From Pseudomonadota bacterium (GTDB lineage: Bacteria; Pseudomonadota; Alphaproteobacteria; Sphingomonadales; Sphingomonadaceae): a stretch of 23,045 bases of DNA. Below the pieces are notes generated by a model that searched no databases, was not told where the DNA came from, and saw only the letters and a program-made list of their open reading frames with translations. The stretch's first letter is position 1. Every line of letters starts with the position of its first letter. Location of the stretch: positions 1 through 23,045 of the forward strand of contig JAEWKG010000302.1 of the NCBI GenBank assembly GCA_023386135.1, given 5' to 3'. Positions 1-7,825 of the stretch are shown here, in pieces. The position numbers and the translations under genes were made by a program.

Positions 1-660
1 CATTGCGTCGGCCTGGGGTGCGCGGGCCTCCGCGGCGCTGAGCGCGCCGCGCAGGGTCTTGAACAGGTTGTTGACGATCGAGGTCATCGTGCCGACCAGC
101 ATCACGATGATAGCCGCCATGAAGAAATGCGCCAGGGTGCCCACCCACAGAGCCGCGAGCAACACCGGCGCTGCGACGAGCGACAATTGGCTCAGCGCAA
201 TGGTGGGCCGTCCGGCATTGCGCGCGCATACGCCGACACCATAGCCTACTCCCCCGACCAGCAGCAGCGCCTGAACGCCCGGCGTGGTGTCCAGCACCAT
301 CGCGGTCGCGGCGGAGCAGCCAAGCGTTGTGGCATAGGCAAACGCGCCCACGGCGTAGCGGCGTTCGAGTTTGGCAGTGCTGACGCGGTCGTCGTCCTCC
401 GATAGCCTGAAGGCAAGCCACACGCGCGATATGGCGACCAGTGTCAGCGCGGCGGATGCCAGATAAAGCGCCCGCTCGTGGCTGACCGCCGCGGCGACGC
501 TAGCCGCGACTACGCCGGTCAGCACGCCAAGGGCGAGGGTGATCGGCTGAGTGTAAAGTGTGCGGACAAGGAGCCGGCGCACGCGGTCGTCGAGCGCGTC
601 GCGCCGAGTCAATCTTCGCCCGAGGAACCGGGCCCAGCGGACCACGTATTTGCCACCCAT
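1..660 (-). CDS. Membrane-anchored N-terminal part of probable GGDEF-type signalling protein (partial)
   Basis: An open frame runs from an ATG at 658-660 on the minus strand to the window edge without a stop, giving 220 visible residues; the C-terminus lies outside. After a basic N-terminus of about 35 residues I count roughly six hydrophobic segments, from one starting ITLALGVLTG to one around FMAAIIVMLVGTMTS. An amphipathic stretch (LFKTLRGALSAAEARA) follows and looks like the linker into a cytoplasmic catalytic domain. This layout is typical of sphingomonad diguanylate cyclase or GGDEF-EAL proteins, in which such a linker leads into the GGDEF domain. The catalytic domain itself is not visible, so the cyclic-di-GMP role is inferred. 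A histidine kinase or another membrane sensor is possible. No strong Shine-Dalgarno precedes the ATG; an in-frame TTG lies two codons upstream. Confidence 0.7.
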   Translation of the reverse strand, partial: MGGKYVVRWARFLGRRLTRRDALDDRVRRLLVRTLYTQPITLALGVLTGVVAASVAAAVSHERALYLASAALTLVAISRVWLAFRLSEDDDRVSTAKLERRYAVGAFAYATTLGCSAATAMVLDTTPGVQALLLVGGVGYGVGVCARNAGRPTIALSQLSLVAAPVLLAALWVGTLAHFFMAAIIVMLVGTMTSIVNNLFKTLRGALSAAEARAPQADAM

Positions 661-708
661 TCGCAAGGGCTTACGCGGCAGAGGTCAAAAGGCGGTTAAA
701 ATGCTGCC

Positions 709-1017
709 TCAGCGCGGCAGCGCGGCATCGCGGTCGAATTCCGATGCCATGCGCCGGTCGAAGGCGGCGCAGATCGCCGCCCACTCGCGCCCGGCAGCCG
801 CGTCACCGAGAGCGAACGCGCGGCGGGCCCGTTCGTGGGCGGCAAGGGCGGAGCCGAGACCATGCTCGGCGAAGTGCAGCAGGGCCGCGCGCAAGGTTGC
901 ATCGGCCACTGGATTGCCGGCTTCGTCGTTCGCCGCCTGCGGCACCGTGCGTTTCGCCAGTACGCGGGCGACCGGCGAGGCGGCGACGGAACGGGCGGCG
1001 GCGAAGTAGACGGGCAT
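709..1017 (-). CDS. Small conserved-type hypothetical protein, 102 aa
   Basis: This 102-residue soluble protein starts at the ATG at 1015-1017, which has an AGGA ribosome-binding site about 8 bases upstream. A longer in-frame start (1296) would run through the spacer and into the neighbouring gene, so I rejected it. The protein is rich in Ala and Arg. It has a basic, low-complexity N-terminus (about residues 1-30) and a predicted helical body (about 38-92) with repeated Ala-rich amphipathic stretches. It has no signal peptide, membrane segment or recognisable catalytic motif. From memory it resembles uncharacterised proteins of Sphingomonadales that share the MPVYFAAARSV beginning, but I cannot search for this. 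It lies between the 81-aa membrane protein and the GGDEF-type gene on the same strand. Function unknown. Confidence 0.75.
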   Translation of the reverse strand: MPVYFAAARSVAASPVARVLAKRTVPQAANDEAGNPVADATLRAALLHFAEHGLGSALAAHERARRAFALGDAAAGREWAAICAAFDRRMASEFDRDAALPR

Positions 1018-1114
1018 GAGGGGCTTCCTGCGATGAAGGGAGCCGGGGATTAGCGTGCGCCGCCTAACGCTCCGTTCGGCGACAGGGTTACGGCAATGTT
1101 GACGATACCTCGCG

Positions 1115-1360
1115 TCAGGCGGTGATGGCCGCTTCCCGCTCGCGCCGATCCTTCTCGAAGCGGAGGCAGTCGAAGATCTTGGCTCCCGCGAGGAACACCG
1201 AGCCCGTGGCGGCGAGGAACAGGAGCTTGCCGCCCCAGCCCGGGAATTGGTGCAGGTAGACCGAGCCGCGCTCGACCGCGCCGAGGGCGAGCGCATAGAT
1301 GATCAGGCACGCCTCGAACCGTGTCTTGATGATGAAGAGGCGCTTGATCTTCTGAAGCAT
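1115..1360 (-). CDS. Small membrane protein, 81 aa, unknown function
   Basis: The 81-residue frame starts at the ATG at 1358-1360; a purine-rich AAGGAT lies about 12 bases upstream, a somewhat long spacing. The N-terminus is basic (MLQKIKRLFIIKTRFE). Two hydrophobic segments follow, at about residues 17-29 (ACLIIYALALGAV) and 42-62 (WGGKLLFLAATGSVFLAGAKI), and the tail is charged (RFEKDRREREAAITA). This is the pattern of a small inner-membrane protein with a positively charged cytoplasmic side. I do not recognise a named family, although similar short proteins occur in sphingomonad genomes. It is co-directional with astB but separated from it by 120 bases, so it probably has its own transcription unit. 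Confidence 0.7.
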   Translation of the reverse strand: MLQKIKRLFIIKTRFEACLIIYALALGAVERGSVYLHQFPGWGGKLLFLAATGSVFLAGAKIFDCLRFEKDRREREAAITA

Positions 1361-1480
1361 GTCTCGGCTGCAATCCTTAATGCTCTTCCCAGCAAACGCC
1401 GTGCCAACGGCACATTGCGGCCTGCTGCGAAGGTTAATGCAGTCGGGAGTGTAAGCCTGCGCGACAGCGCGTCCAGCGCG

Positions 1481-2728
1481 TTAACCCAGTTCTTCGAGAT
1501 CGAGCACGGAAAGAAGGGCGAGACGTGCGGTGCAGACGGTGTCCGCCAGCGTTTCATTGCCGAGATCGGCGGGGTCGATCTGCTCGGGCCAATGCGCGGC
1601 GATGGTCCGTTCGAGGCGCCCGGCTTTGGCGTGATCAAGCAGGAAGCGAGGGTCGACCGTGGCCGGATCGGCGACGACACGCAGGCGCAGGCAGGCCGGG
1701 CCGCCGCCGTTGGCCATCGACTGCCGCACATCGACCGGCAGGACGTGCCGGATCGGGCCATTGCCGGCCAGCGTGCGCTCGATCCACGCAGCCACCGCGG
1801 AGTTCTCGGTGCACTCGAGCGGGCAGACCAGTGCCATCTCGCCCGAGGGCAAAGTGACCAACTGCGAGTTGAAGAGGTAGGTTCGCACCGCTTCAGTGAG
1901 GGAGATCTCGGAGGCAGGCACCTCAACCACTTCGAGCTCGGGAAAGTGCGCTCGAATCAATTCATAGGCGGCGGCTTGGTCGGCGAACGCTTCGGCGTGG
2001 GTGAACAGCACCCGCTCGTTCGCGACGGCCACGACGTCGTTGTGGAACGCACCCGCGGCAATCGCGCCGGAGTTCTGTTCGATGAACACCGTGCGGGCCG
2101 GGTCGAGACCGTGGAGCCGAGCGACGGCTCGGCTGGCCTGCTCGTGCTGTCGCGCGGGGAACGGACCGCCGGGGCGTCCATACACGAATACCTCGACCCC
2201 CGGCTCACCGTGATCCGCGCACAGCCGCATGTGGTTCGCCGCGCCCTCGTCGCCGAAGCTCGGCGGGACGGGATCGTGCAACTGAAAGTGGGCACCGTCG
2301 GCGAAAGCGACGGCGAGTTGGCGCGCGGTGTCGGGCCATTCCTGCGCGCGGTGGGACATCGTGACGAGATTCGCGGGCGTCAGGTGGCAACGACCGTCAG
2401 CGGAGTCTGGCACGGGGCTGACAGTGGCCGCGTTGGCGGTCCACATCGATGATGCCGACCAGGCGGCGGCGGTCAGCGCGGGGTCGGTTGAGGGGCCGGC
2501 GCCAAGGCGAGCGAGGTAGTCGGGATTTGGGCGGGGCAGCGGCGCGAAAAATCCCTGCGCCAGCCCCAGCTCCAGATTATGCCGCATCTTCGCCAGCCCC
2601 TGCAACGCGGCGGCGCGCGGGTAGCTGACGTCGCCCGAATGCGCAGTCGCGGCGAGGTTGCCGAGGCTGAGCCCGGCGTAGTTGTGGCTCGGGCCGACGA
2701 TGCCGTCGAAGTTGATCTCGGTCAGCAT
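1481..2728 (-). CDS. astB: N-succinylarginine dihydrolase
   Basis: AstB hydrolyses N2-succinylarginine to N2-succinylornithine, CO2 and two ammonia, the second step of the arginine succinyltransferase pathway in the cytoplasm. The N-terminal motif FDGIVGPSHNYAGLS is a family hallmark. The catalytic residues of the family are visible: Glu161 in DEGAANHMR, His229 in FHNDVVAVAN and Cys346 in NGGGPACLRLR. At 415 residues it is slightly shorter than the roughly 447-residue E. coli enzyme. I chose the ATG at 2726-2728 because it gives the conserved MLTEINFDG start. A start 27 bases upstream would overlap astA and adds no family sequence. It begins 8 bases after the astA stop with no strong Shine-Dalgarno, which suggests translational coupling. 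It is the last AST gene on this strand. Confidence 0.96.
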   Translation of the reverse strand: MLTEINFDGIVGPSHNYAGLSLGNLAATAHSGDVSYPRAAALQGLAKMRHNLELGLAQGFFAPLPRPNPDYLARLGAGPSTDPALTAAAWSASSMWTANAATVSPVPDSADGRCHLTPANLVTMSHRAQEWPDTARQLAVAFADGAHFQLHDPVPPSFGDEGAANHMRLCADHGEPGVEVFVYGRPGGPFPARQHEQASRAVARLHGLDPARTVFIEQNSGAIAAGAFHNDVVAVANERVLFTHAEAFADQAAAYELIRAHFPELEVVEVPASEISLTEAVRTYLFNSQLVTLPSGEMALVCPLECTENSAVAAWIERTLAGNGPIRHVLPVDVRQSMANGGGPACLRLRVVADPATVDPRFLLDHAKAGRLERTIAAHWPEQIDPADLGNETLADTVCTARLALLSVLDLEELG

Positions 2729-2736
2729 GGTCTGGC

Positions 2737-3753
2737 TCAGCGCGCCACGCTCCACACTTCGTCGCCCTCACTGACGCCGAGCGCGGCGGCTGAGATGCGG
2801 TCGAGTTCGATCGTGCCATCGGGATGAAGGTCGCGCATGCCGTAGGCGGCGCGGAACGAGCCGAGCGTGCCGGCGGCGAGGATCGCGCGCGGGCCGAGGT
2901 CGAGATTGGCGTTGGTCACCGTCGCCGGCCGTGCCTCGCGCACCGAGCGGACGTCGTCGGTGCGCGCGGTCATGGTCGGGCCGCCGTCGAAGATGTCGAT
3001 GTAGCCATCGTGGCGGAAACCCTCGTCCTCCAGCATACGCATTGCCGCGCGCCCGGTCGGGTGCGGCACGCCGATCGCGCTCCTCGCATCGTCGTCGAGC
3101 ATCGCGACATAGACCGGGTGCTTGGGCATCAGGTCGGCGATGAACTGGTTGCCGTTGATGGCGTTGAAGTAGTCGGCTTCCTGAAACGTCATGCCGAAGA
3201 AGCGGCCCGCGACCCCGTCCCAGAACGGCGACCCGCCGCGCGCGTCGATGATCCCGCGCAGTTCGGCGAGAATGCGGTCGGCGAAGCGGTCACGGTGCAT
3301 GGCGATGAACAGGTAGCGGCTGCGCGCCAGCAGCAGTCCGAGCCCGCCCGCACGCTCGTTGGGGTGGAGGAACAGGCCGCCCACTTCGCTCGAGCCTTCG
3401 AGGTCGGTGACGAGGCTGAGCAGATCCGCGCGGACGGTCCGGTTGAGCTCCTGTGAATGCTGGGTGAGCGTGTTCTGGCGATAGGAGTAGAACGGCCACC
3501 GCTGTCCGACCTGGGTCATCAGCTGGCAGGTACCGCGCACTTCGCCGGTTTCGACGTTCTCCAGTACCAGCACGAACTGCTCGTCGGCCAGGGTGTAGTC
3601 GGTGCGTTGGAACGCCGCCTCCGCCCGTTCGAGCTTGCCTTCGAGCGCCTTGCGGTCGGCGGGAAGGTTGGTGAAGCCGCCGCCGGTGAGCTTGGCCATC
3701 TCGTACATCGGCTCGAGATCGTTGGGGTGCGCAGCGCGCAGGCGGAATGTCAC
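2737..3753 (-). CDS. astA: Arginine N-succinyltransferase
   Basis: AstA transfers succinyl from succinyl-CoA to the alpha-amino group of arginine, the committing step of the AST pathway. The 338-residue product is close to the family's usual length of about 340. It opens with FRLRAAHPNDLEPMYEMA and has a GNAT-like acyl-CoA-binding region, EVGGLFLHPNERAGGLG, followed by LLARSRYLFIA. Family signatures include the GRFFGMTFQEADYF segment and MPKHPVYVAML. I chose the GTG at 3751-3753, which overlaps the stop of the upstream hydrolase in a GTGA arrangement, the usual sign of coupled translation. A longer in-frame opening reaching 3942 lies inside the hydrolase gene and has no family similarity. astB follows after 8 bases. 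Confidence 0.96.
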   Translation of the reverse strand: MTFRLRAAHPNDLEPMYEMAKLTGGGFTNLPADRKALEGKLERAEAAFQRTDYTLADEQFVLVLENVETGEVRGTCQLMTQVGQRWPFYSYRQNTLTQHSQELNRTVRADLLSLVTDLEGSSEVGGLFLHPNERAGGLGLLLARSRYLFIAMHRDRFADRILAELRGIIDARGGSPFWDGVAGRFFGMTFQEADYFNAINGNQFIADLMPKHPVYVAMLDDDARSAIGVPHPTGRAAMRMLEDEGFRHDGYIDIFDGGPTMTARTDDVRSVREARPATVTNANLDLGPRAILAAGTLGSFRAAYGMRDLHPDGTIELDRISAAALGVSEGDEVWSVAR

Positions 3754-4952
3754 GACAGGTCTCCCGAGGCGAGGCGGGTGAGCACCAGCGCCGACAGCGC
3801 CGCGCGCTCTGGCAGGCTGGAGACGATCATGAACTCGTCGGGCGAGTGGATCGCCCCGCCGCGCACGCCCATGGTGTCGACCACCGGCACACCGCAGGCT
3901 GCGATGTTGTTGCCGTCGCACACCCCGCCCGAGGGCTGCCACCCGATCGGCTGGCCGAGTGCCTCGCCGCAGGTCTTGACCAGGTCGAACAGCTTCTGCG
4001 CCCGTGCGTCGACCGGCTTGGGCGGACGGGTGATCCCGCCGTGGCGCATCAGCCTGACTTCGTGGCGTGACTCAATGTCGTCCATCAAGCTCTTGAAATC
4101 CTGTTCGAACTGCTGCGCTGCCTCGGTCGTCCGCGGGCGGATATTGAAGCGCAGCACGGCGTGATCGGGCACCACGTTGTTGGCCGAGCCGCCCTCGATC
4201 CGCGCTGGGTTCACCGAAAGCCCACCGTGCCCGAGCGCTTTCAACCGCACCGCAAGATCGGAAGCGGCGACGATCGCGTTGCGACCCTCTTGCGGGTTGC
4301 GGCCGGCGTGCGCCGACTTGCCGGTGACCACCACGCTATAGTTGCCGCTGCCGCCGCGCGCGTGCGCCAAAGTACCGTCGGGCAGGGCAGCGGGCTCGTA
4401 GGTCAACGCCGCATGCTTGCCGCGCGCCAACTCCGCGATCAGCGCCGCCGAGGACAGCGAGCCGGTCTCCTCGTCCGAGTTGATCATGACGTCATAACCC
4501 AGCGCTGCAGCGCCTTCGCTTCGCTCGAATGCCGTTAAGGCGTGAAGGATCACCGCGATGCCGCCCTTCATGTCGGCGAGGCCGGGACCGTTGAGCGTGT
4601 CCGCATCGATCTGCCGTTGCTGCTGGAACGGGTGATCGGAAGGGAACACCGTATCCATGTGTCCGGTGAGCAGGATGCGCCGTTCCGCCTCTGGACGGAC
4701 GCGCAAGACGAGGTGCTTCCCGTGGGCCTTGGCGACTTCATGGCCGGCCGCATCGACCGTGGTCACCGCCCCAGGCTCGACCAGTTTGACCTCCCCGGGG
4801 AGGGCGGCCAAAGCATCGGCCAGCACGCCGGCTTGCCTTGCGAGGCCTTCCAGATTGCCCGTTCCGGTGTTGATCGCGCTCCACGCTGTTGCCTGTGCCA
4901 GCATGGCGTCGGCGTCGATCGCGGCGGTGAGTTGGTCGGCTGTTCGTTTCAT
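3750..4952 (-). CDS. M20-family metallohydrolase of the AST operon, probable succinylglutamate desuccinylase substitute
   Basis: This 400-residue cytoplasmic zinc hydrolase belongs to the M20/ArgE/carboxypeptidase G2 superfamily. The metal and catalytic residues are all present: His98 and Asp100 in GHMDTVFP, Asp127 in LADMKGG, Glu161/Glu162 in SDEETGS, Glu186 in TYEPAALP, and His369 in GAIHSPDEF. A dimerisation-domain insert spans roughly residues 195-310 (GKSAHAGRNPQEGRNA). The ATG at 4950-4952 has an AGGAG site 9 bases upstream; a TTG two codons earlier is too close to that site. It is first in the operon and its stop overlaps the astA start. The usual operon has astE, a desuccinylase of the AstE/AspA carboxypeptidase-like family, and that is absent here. 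The position suggests that this enzyme cleaves succinylglutamate or a related acyl-amino acid. The substrate is inferred, not shown. Confidence 0.9.
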   Translation of the reverse strand: MKRTADQLTAAIDADAMLAQATAWSAINTGTGNLEGLARQAGVLADALAALPGEVKLVEPGAVTTVDAAGHEVAKAHGKHLVLRVRPEAERRILLTGHMDTVFPSDHPFQQQRQIDADTLNGPGLADMKGGIAVILHALTAFERSEGAAALGYDVMINSDEETGSLSSAALIAELARGKHAALTYEPAALPDGTLAHARGGSGNYSVVVTGKSAHAGRNPQEGRNAIVAASDLAVRLKALGHGGLSVNPARIEGGSANNVVPDHAVLRFNIRPRTTEAAQQFEQDFKSLMDDIESRHEVRLMRHGGITRPPKPVDARAQKLFDLVKTCGEALGQPIGWQPSGGVCDGNNIAACGVPVVDTMGVRGGAIHSPDEFMIVSSLPERAALSALVLTRLASGDLS

Positions 4953-5123
4953 CTGCAACCGCTCCTAGCGGCGACGGGCGCGCGCTCCAACCCCGGTAAC
5001 CCATGTTGCATTGCGGCGCAGGCTTGGCCATAGCGCGCCCTCGCTTCCTCCCCGGACGACAGGCTAAACCTTCGGCGCCATGCGATTCCTTCGCGCGGCG
5101 GCGAGACTTTGCACGAGGGCGAT

Positions 5124-7208
5124 GTGAGCGATTACCAGGACAAGGCAGGGCTGAAGGTCGATCGCCAGTTGGCGGCGTTCGTCGAGGACGAGGTGCTCGC
5201 GCCCCTTGGCAAGGAGGCCGGCGCGTTCTGGTCTGGATTCGCGCGCCTGCTCGACCGGTTCGTCCCGATCAATCGCACACTCCTTGCCAAGCGTGACGAC
5301 CTGCAACGGCAGGTCGACGACTGGCACCGCGGGCGTCGCGGACAGCGGCACGATGCAGACGCCTATCGCCAGTTCCTCGAGGACATCGGCTACCTGGTCG
5401 CGGAGCCCGAGCCGTTCACCATCCGCACCGAGCACGTCGACCCCGAGATCGCGACGATGGCGGGACCGCAACTGGTCGTACCTGTGCTGAACGCGCGCTT
5501 CCTGCTCAACGCCGCCAACGCACGCTGGGGGAGCCTATACGATGCGCTCTACGGCACCGACGCGCTCGATGCGCCGCCGGCGCGGCCCGGCGGCTACGAC
5601 AATGCGCGCGGGGCGGCGGTGATCGAGCGTGCGCGGGTGTTTCTCGACGAGGCGTTGCCGCTCGCGAACGGAAGCTGGCGCGACCTGACCGGGCCGGACG
5701 CGATCGAGCTTGCCGATCCCGCGCAATATGTCGGCGAGACCGCGAGTGGCCGGATGTTCGTCAACAATGGCCTGCACGTCGAGGTGGTCTTCGATCCCGC
5801 CAGCGAGGTCGGCCGCGACGACCCCGCCGGCATCGCCGATGTGGTGTTGGAAAGCGCGCTGACGACGATCGTCGACCTCGAGGATTCGGTCGCGGCAGTC
5901 GATGCGGCGGACAAGCTCGCCGCATATCGCAACTGGCTCGGCGTGATCCGGGGCGATTTGAGCGAGACGTTCGACAAGGGCGGCCGGCAGATGACCCGCC
6001 GGCTCAACGACGACGTGCGCGCCGGCGACATGGCTCTGCCCGGGCGCAGCCTGCTGTTCGTGCGCAACGTCGGCCACCTGATGACCAACCCGGCGATCCT
6101 CTTGCCCGACGGGTCGGAGGTGCCCGAGGGGATCATGGACGCGGTGATCACCAGCGCGATCGGCGCGCACGACGTGCGGGGCCTCCGGCGGTGGAGCAAC
6201 AGCCGAGCGGGCAGCATCTACATTGTGAAGCCCAAGCAGCATGGGCCTGAGGAGTGCGCTTTCACCAACGACTTGTTCGGCGCGGTTGAGGATTTGCTCG
6301 AACTGCCGCGCTTCACCATCAAGGTCGGCGTGATGGATGAAGAGCGCCGAACCAGCGCCAACCTTGCCGCGTGCATCGAGGCGGTGCAGGACCGCATCGT
6401 GTTCATCAACACCGGCTTCCTCGACCGCACCGGCGACGAGATCCACACCTCGATGCAAGCCGGTCCGATGGTCCGCAAGGCCGAGATGAAGTCGTCGACC
6501 TGGCTCACCGCTTACGAGGCGCGCAACGTCGCCATCGGACTTCGGCACGGTCTCTCCGGCCGGGCGCAGATCGGCAAGGGCATGTGGGCCGCGCCCGACA
6601 TGATGCGCGACATGATGGCGCAGAAGATCGGCCACTTGCGGGCGGGCGCCAACACTGCGTGGGTTCCGTCGCCCACTGCGGCTACACTGCATGCGCTGCA
6701 TTATCACACGCTCGACGTGTTCGCCCGGCAGAAGGAGCTGGGCGAGGCGCCCGGGCTCGATAAGCTGCTGCAGATACCACTCGCGCAAGGCACCACCTGG
6801 TCAGAGGACGAGGTGCGTGAGGAGCTCGACAACAACGCGCAAGGGTTGCTCGGATACGTGGTGCGCTGGGTCGACGCCGGGGTCGGCTGCTCGAAAGTGC
6901 CCGACATCCACGACGTCGGCCTGATGGAGGACCGCGCGACCCTGCGCATCAGCTCGCAGCACATGGCGAACTGGCTGCTGCATGGCGTCTGCACGCGAGA
7001 GCAAGTGATGGATTCGCTGCGCCGCATGGCCGCCAAGGTCGATGCGCAGAACGCCGGCGGTCCCGGATACACACCGCTCGTGGGCAACGAGGATGGGCCG
7101 GCGTTCTGCGCGGCGCTGGACCTCGTATTCAAAGGCGTCGAGCAGCCGTCGGGCTATACGGAGCCGCTGCTCCACGCCTGGCGCCAGCGCGCAAAGTCCT
7201 GTTTGTAA
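5124..7208 (+). CDS. glcB: Malate synthase G
   Basis: This enzyme condenses glyoxylate with acetyl-CoA to make malate and CoA, in the glyoxylate shunt or glycolate use. The 694-residue length and internal insert fit the large monomeric G isoform (E. coli about 723). Visible signatures are TTIVDLEDSVAAVDAADK, RSLLFVRNVGHLMTNPA, FTIKVGVMDEERRTS, FINTGFLDRTGDEIHTSM and CSKVPDIHDVGLMEDRATLR. The Asp in MEDRATLR (about residue 603) corresponds to the catalytic Asp631 of the E. coli protein. I chose the GTG at 5124-5126 because SDYQDKAGLKVD is the family-like start and GAGGG lies 4 bases upstream. A TTG at 5109 adds five residues. It is divergent from the AST operon across about 170 bases, with no isocitrate lyase nearby. 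Confidence 0.96.
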   Translation: MSDYQDKAGLKVDRQLAAFVEDEVLAPLGKEAGAFWSGFARLLDRFVPINRTLLAKRDDLQRQVDDWHRGRRGQRHDADAYRQFLEDIGYLVAEPEPFTIRTEHVDPEIATMAGPQLVVPVLNARFLLNAANARWGSLYDALYGTDALDAPPARPGGYDNARGAAVIERARVFLDEALPLANGSWRDLTGPDAIELADPAQYVGETASGRMFVNNGLHVEVVFDPASEVGRDDPAGIADVVLESALTTIVDLEDSVAAVDAADKLAAYRNWLGVIRGDLSETFDKGGRQMTRRLNDDVRAGDMALPGRSLLFVRNVGHLMTNPAILLPDGSEVPEGIMDAVITSAIGAHDVRGLRRWSNSRAGSIYIVKPKQHGPEECAFTNDLFGAVEDLLELPRFTIKVGVMDEERRTSANLAACIEAVQDRIVFINTGFLDRTGDEIHTSMQAGPMVRKAEMKSSTWLTAYEARNVAIGLRHGLSGRAQIGKGMWAAPDMMRDMMAQKIGHLRAGANTAWVPSPTAATLHALHYHTLDVFARQKELGEAPGLDKLLQIPLAQGTTWSEDEVREELDNNAQGLLGYVVRWVDAGVGCSKVPDIHDVGLMEDRATLRISSQHMANWLLHGVCTREQVMDSLRRMAAKVDAQNAGGPGYTPLVGNEDGPAFCAALDLVFKGVEQPSGYTEPLLHAWRQRAKSCL

Positions 7209-7270
7209 TAAAGCGCAAAAATTTCCGCTATCCAAGCGCGCGCGACGGGGTAGATTGGCCCGTCTGACTC

Positions 7271-7299
7271 GCCAGGCCGATCTCCAACATCGGCTTGGC
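7271..7299. repeat. 11-bp hairpin downstream of malate synthase
   Basis: The left arm GCCAGGCCGAT (7271-7281) pairs with ATCGGCTTGGC (7289-7299) around a 7-base loop. All eleven positions pair, one of them a G-U wobble. It begins 62 bases after the glcB stop. No run of T follows, so a classical intrinsic terminator is not supported. An mRNA-stabilising 3' structure or a factor-assisted stop are alternatives. Confidence 0.6.
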
Positions 7300-7356
7300 A
7301 AGTCCGAGTGAGCTGTCGGCTTCGGCGCTTGCCGTTGAAACCGCCAGCTCGTTCGG

Positions 7357-7399
7357 GGCGCGCTAGGTCGGGCGCTGAACATAAGTAGACTAGCGCGCC
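7357..7399. promoter_or_regulatory. Perfect 10-bp inverted repeat upstream of the rhodanese gene
   Basis: GGCGCGCTAG (7357-7366) is repeated as CTAGCGCGCC (7390-7399) with a 23-base spacer that is less GC-rich on its right side (AACATAAGTAGA). It ends 45 bases before the rhodanese ATG. This could be a paired operator half-site or a large stem-loop in the 5' untranslated region. No convincing -35/-10 pair could be assigned. Confidence 0.45.
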
Positions 7400-7444
7400 A
7401 TCGCCGAACAAATGGTTACGAGCGGGTCGCTCGGAGAAACCGTC

Positions 7445-7825
7445 ATGCCCGGATCGGTCAAGGACCAGATTGCCGCCGCCAACGAGTGTGTGCCGAAGGT
7501 TTCGGCCAAAGAGGCGCAGCGATTGATGCGCGAGGAGGATGGGCTGCTCGTCGACGTGCGCGACGCACCTGAACTGGCGGGCACGGGCAAGCTGGCGGGA
7601 GCGACCAATGTGTCGCGCGGAATGCTGGAATTTCGCGCCGATAGCGCCACGCCCTATCACAACCCCGACTTCCGCACCGATCGGCCGATCATTCTCTACT
7701 GCGCCTCGGGTGGACGCAGCGCGCTTTCGGCGCAGGCGTTGCAGGGGCTGGGGTACGGCAAGGTGTATAACCTGGGCGCGTTCAAGGACGCGGCGGAGGC
7801 CGGCTTCCCGACGGAGGCCGCCTAG
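7445..7825 (+). CDS. Single-domain rhodanese-like protein
   Basis: This 126-residue soluble protein carries one rhodanese domain, spanning roughly residues 17-122. The active-site loop CASGGRS has its cysteine at position 86, which would carry a persulfide during sulfur transfer. The preceding LLVDVRDAPEL (CH2A-like motif) and the PIILYC strand are also typical. I prefer the ATG at 7445-7447, which has GGAGA 7 bases upstream. An in-frame ATG at 7412 would add 11 residues but has no ribosome-binding site. The physiological sulfur acceptor cannot be read from the sequence. The stop codon interlocks with the stop of convergent rsmA. The gene is preceded by a spacer with two inverted repeats and may be independently expressed. 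Confidence 0.92.
   Translation: MPGSVKDQIAAANECVPKVSAKEAQRLMREEDGLLVDVRDAPELAGTGKLAGATNVSRGMLEFRADSATPYHNPDFRTDRPIILYCASGGRSALSAQALQGLGYGKVYNLGAFKDAAEAGFPTEAA

Noticed and set aside
1361..1480. TTAA-containing sequence between astB and the 81-aa gene as possible CtrA sites
   Set aside because: The TTAA elements are not at the 6-7 base spacing of a full CtrA box.
1247..2452. Open frame of 401 codons opposite astB and the 81-aa gene
   Set aside because: Composition and position mark it as antisense to astB; no family resemblance.
5535..6788. Open frame of 417 codons opposite malate synthase
   Set aside because: Antisense shadow of glcB.
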